A DNA stretch of 44,764 bases from assembly GCA_023228885.1 (NCBI GenBank), contig JALOAJ010000019.1, positions 1-44,764 on the forward strand, written 5' to 3'. Origin of the DNA: Bacillota bacterium (GTDB taxonomy: Bacteria > Bacillota > Clostridia > Monoglobales > Firm-18). The position numbers and the translations under genes are program-made. Shown piece by piece: positions 44,739 through 44,764 of this stretch; within the stretch, counting starts at the first letter, position 1; the number at the start of each line of letters is the position of its first letter. A model generated the notes under the pieces. It saw nothing but the letters and a program-made list of their open reading frames with translations. It was not told the origin of the DNA and ran no database searches.

Positions 44739-44764
44739 TGCAAAAAATTGTATCAGTTTCTTGT
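44738..44764 (+). CDS. Start of a gene, probably a transposase, cut by the window edge
   Basis: An ATG at 44738 opens a frame reading MQKIVSVSC before the window ends. It has a purine-rich ribosome site (GAAAGGAAG) 8 nt upstream and a fitting promoter at 44664. It is the only rightward gene in this half of the window, and the hairpin over its start suggests a transposase. Nine residues do not allow a family call. Confidence 0.45.

Noticed and set aside
1..44764. CRISPR array, tRNA or rRNA genes
   Set aside because: No regularly spaced repeats and no RNA-gene sequences were recognised on either strand.

Overview
The window looks like a carbohydrate-use locus from an anaerobic, Gram-positive Clostridia-type bacterium (Bacillota). 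The signs are sigma-A-like promoters, strong purine-rich ribosome sites with several TTG and GTG starts, a lipoprotein-type sugar-binding protein, YesM/YesN-type regulators, and secreted proteins carrying SLH and 'copper amine oxidase N' stalk domains. Base composition is moderately AT-rich. I cannot name the genus. The mix of SLH proteins, Ig-like modules and pectin/arabinan-type enzymes recalls plant-fibre-degrading Clostridia, but that is an impression only. I saw no tRNA, rRNA or CRISPR array.

Left block (225-17020, minus strand): ten closely spaced genes that probably form one operon read leftwards from a promoter near 17070. In transcription order they are a large SLH/golvesin-type surface protein, an LplA/LplB/LplC-type sugar ABC importer (binding protein and two permeases, no ATPase), an FAD-dependent oxidoreductase, a secreted protein, a secreted clan GH-A-like hydrolase with a stalk domain, a GH130 phosphorylase/mannosidase, a YesM-type sensor kinase and a second FAD-dependent oxidoreductase. 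A strong promoter at the far left faces out of the window and is flanked by an 11-bp direct repeat.

Centre (17216-22000, plus strand): a divergent YesN-type AraC response regulator, then a large secreted paralogue of the GH-A-like hydrolase. The genes on either side of the regulator (the SLH protein and this hydrolase) share an identical 17-bp upstream motif at exactly the same distance from the -10 box. This is the best candidate for the operator of the regulator.

Right block (22076-44615, minus strand): a two-gene unit of uroporphyrinogen-decarboxylase-like (MtaA/CmuA-type) proteins behind its own strong promoter. Upstream of it lies a probable ten-gene operon: two modular Ig-like secreted proteins, two PL24/PL25-type (ulvan-lyase-like) beta-propeller proteins, a membrane-bound AraC regulator, a GH127 beta-L-arabinofuranosidase, a third URO-D-like protein, an SGNH esterase, a GH29-type alpha-L-fucosidase and a fourth URO-D-like protein.

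Working together (inference): secreted lyases, esterase and GH-A-like enzymes would cut an acidic, acylated plant or algal polysaccharide outside the cell, the ABC importer would bring in oligosaccharides, and the GH127, GH29 and GH130 proteins would finish them inside. The URO-D-like and FAD-dependent proteins may handle modified sugars, for example O-methylated ones, but nothing in the window proves that. The right edge carries the start of what looks like an insertion sequence. A ~90-bp inverted-repeat element occurs twice, each time overlapping the start of a gene.
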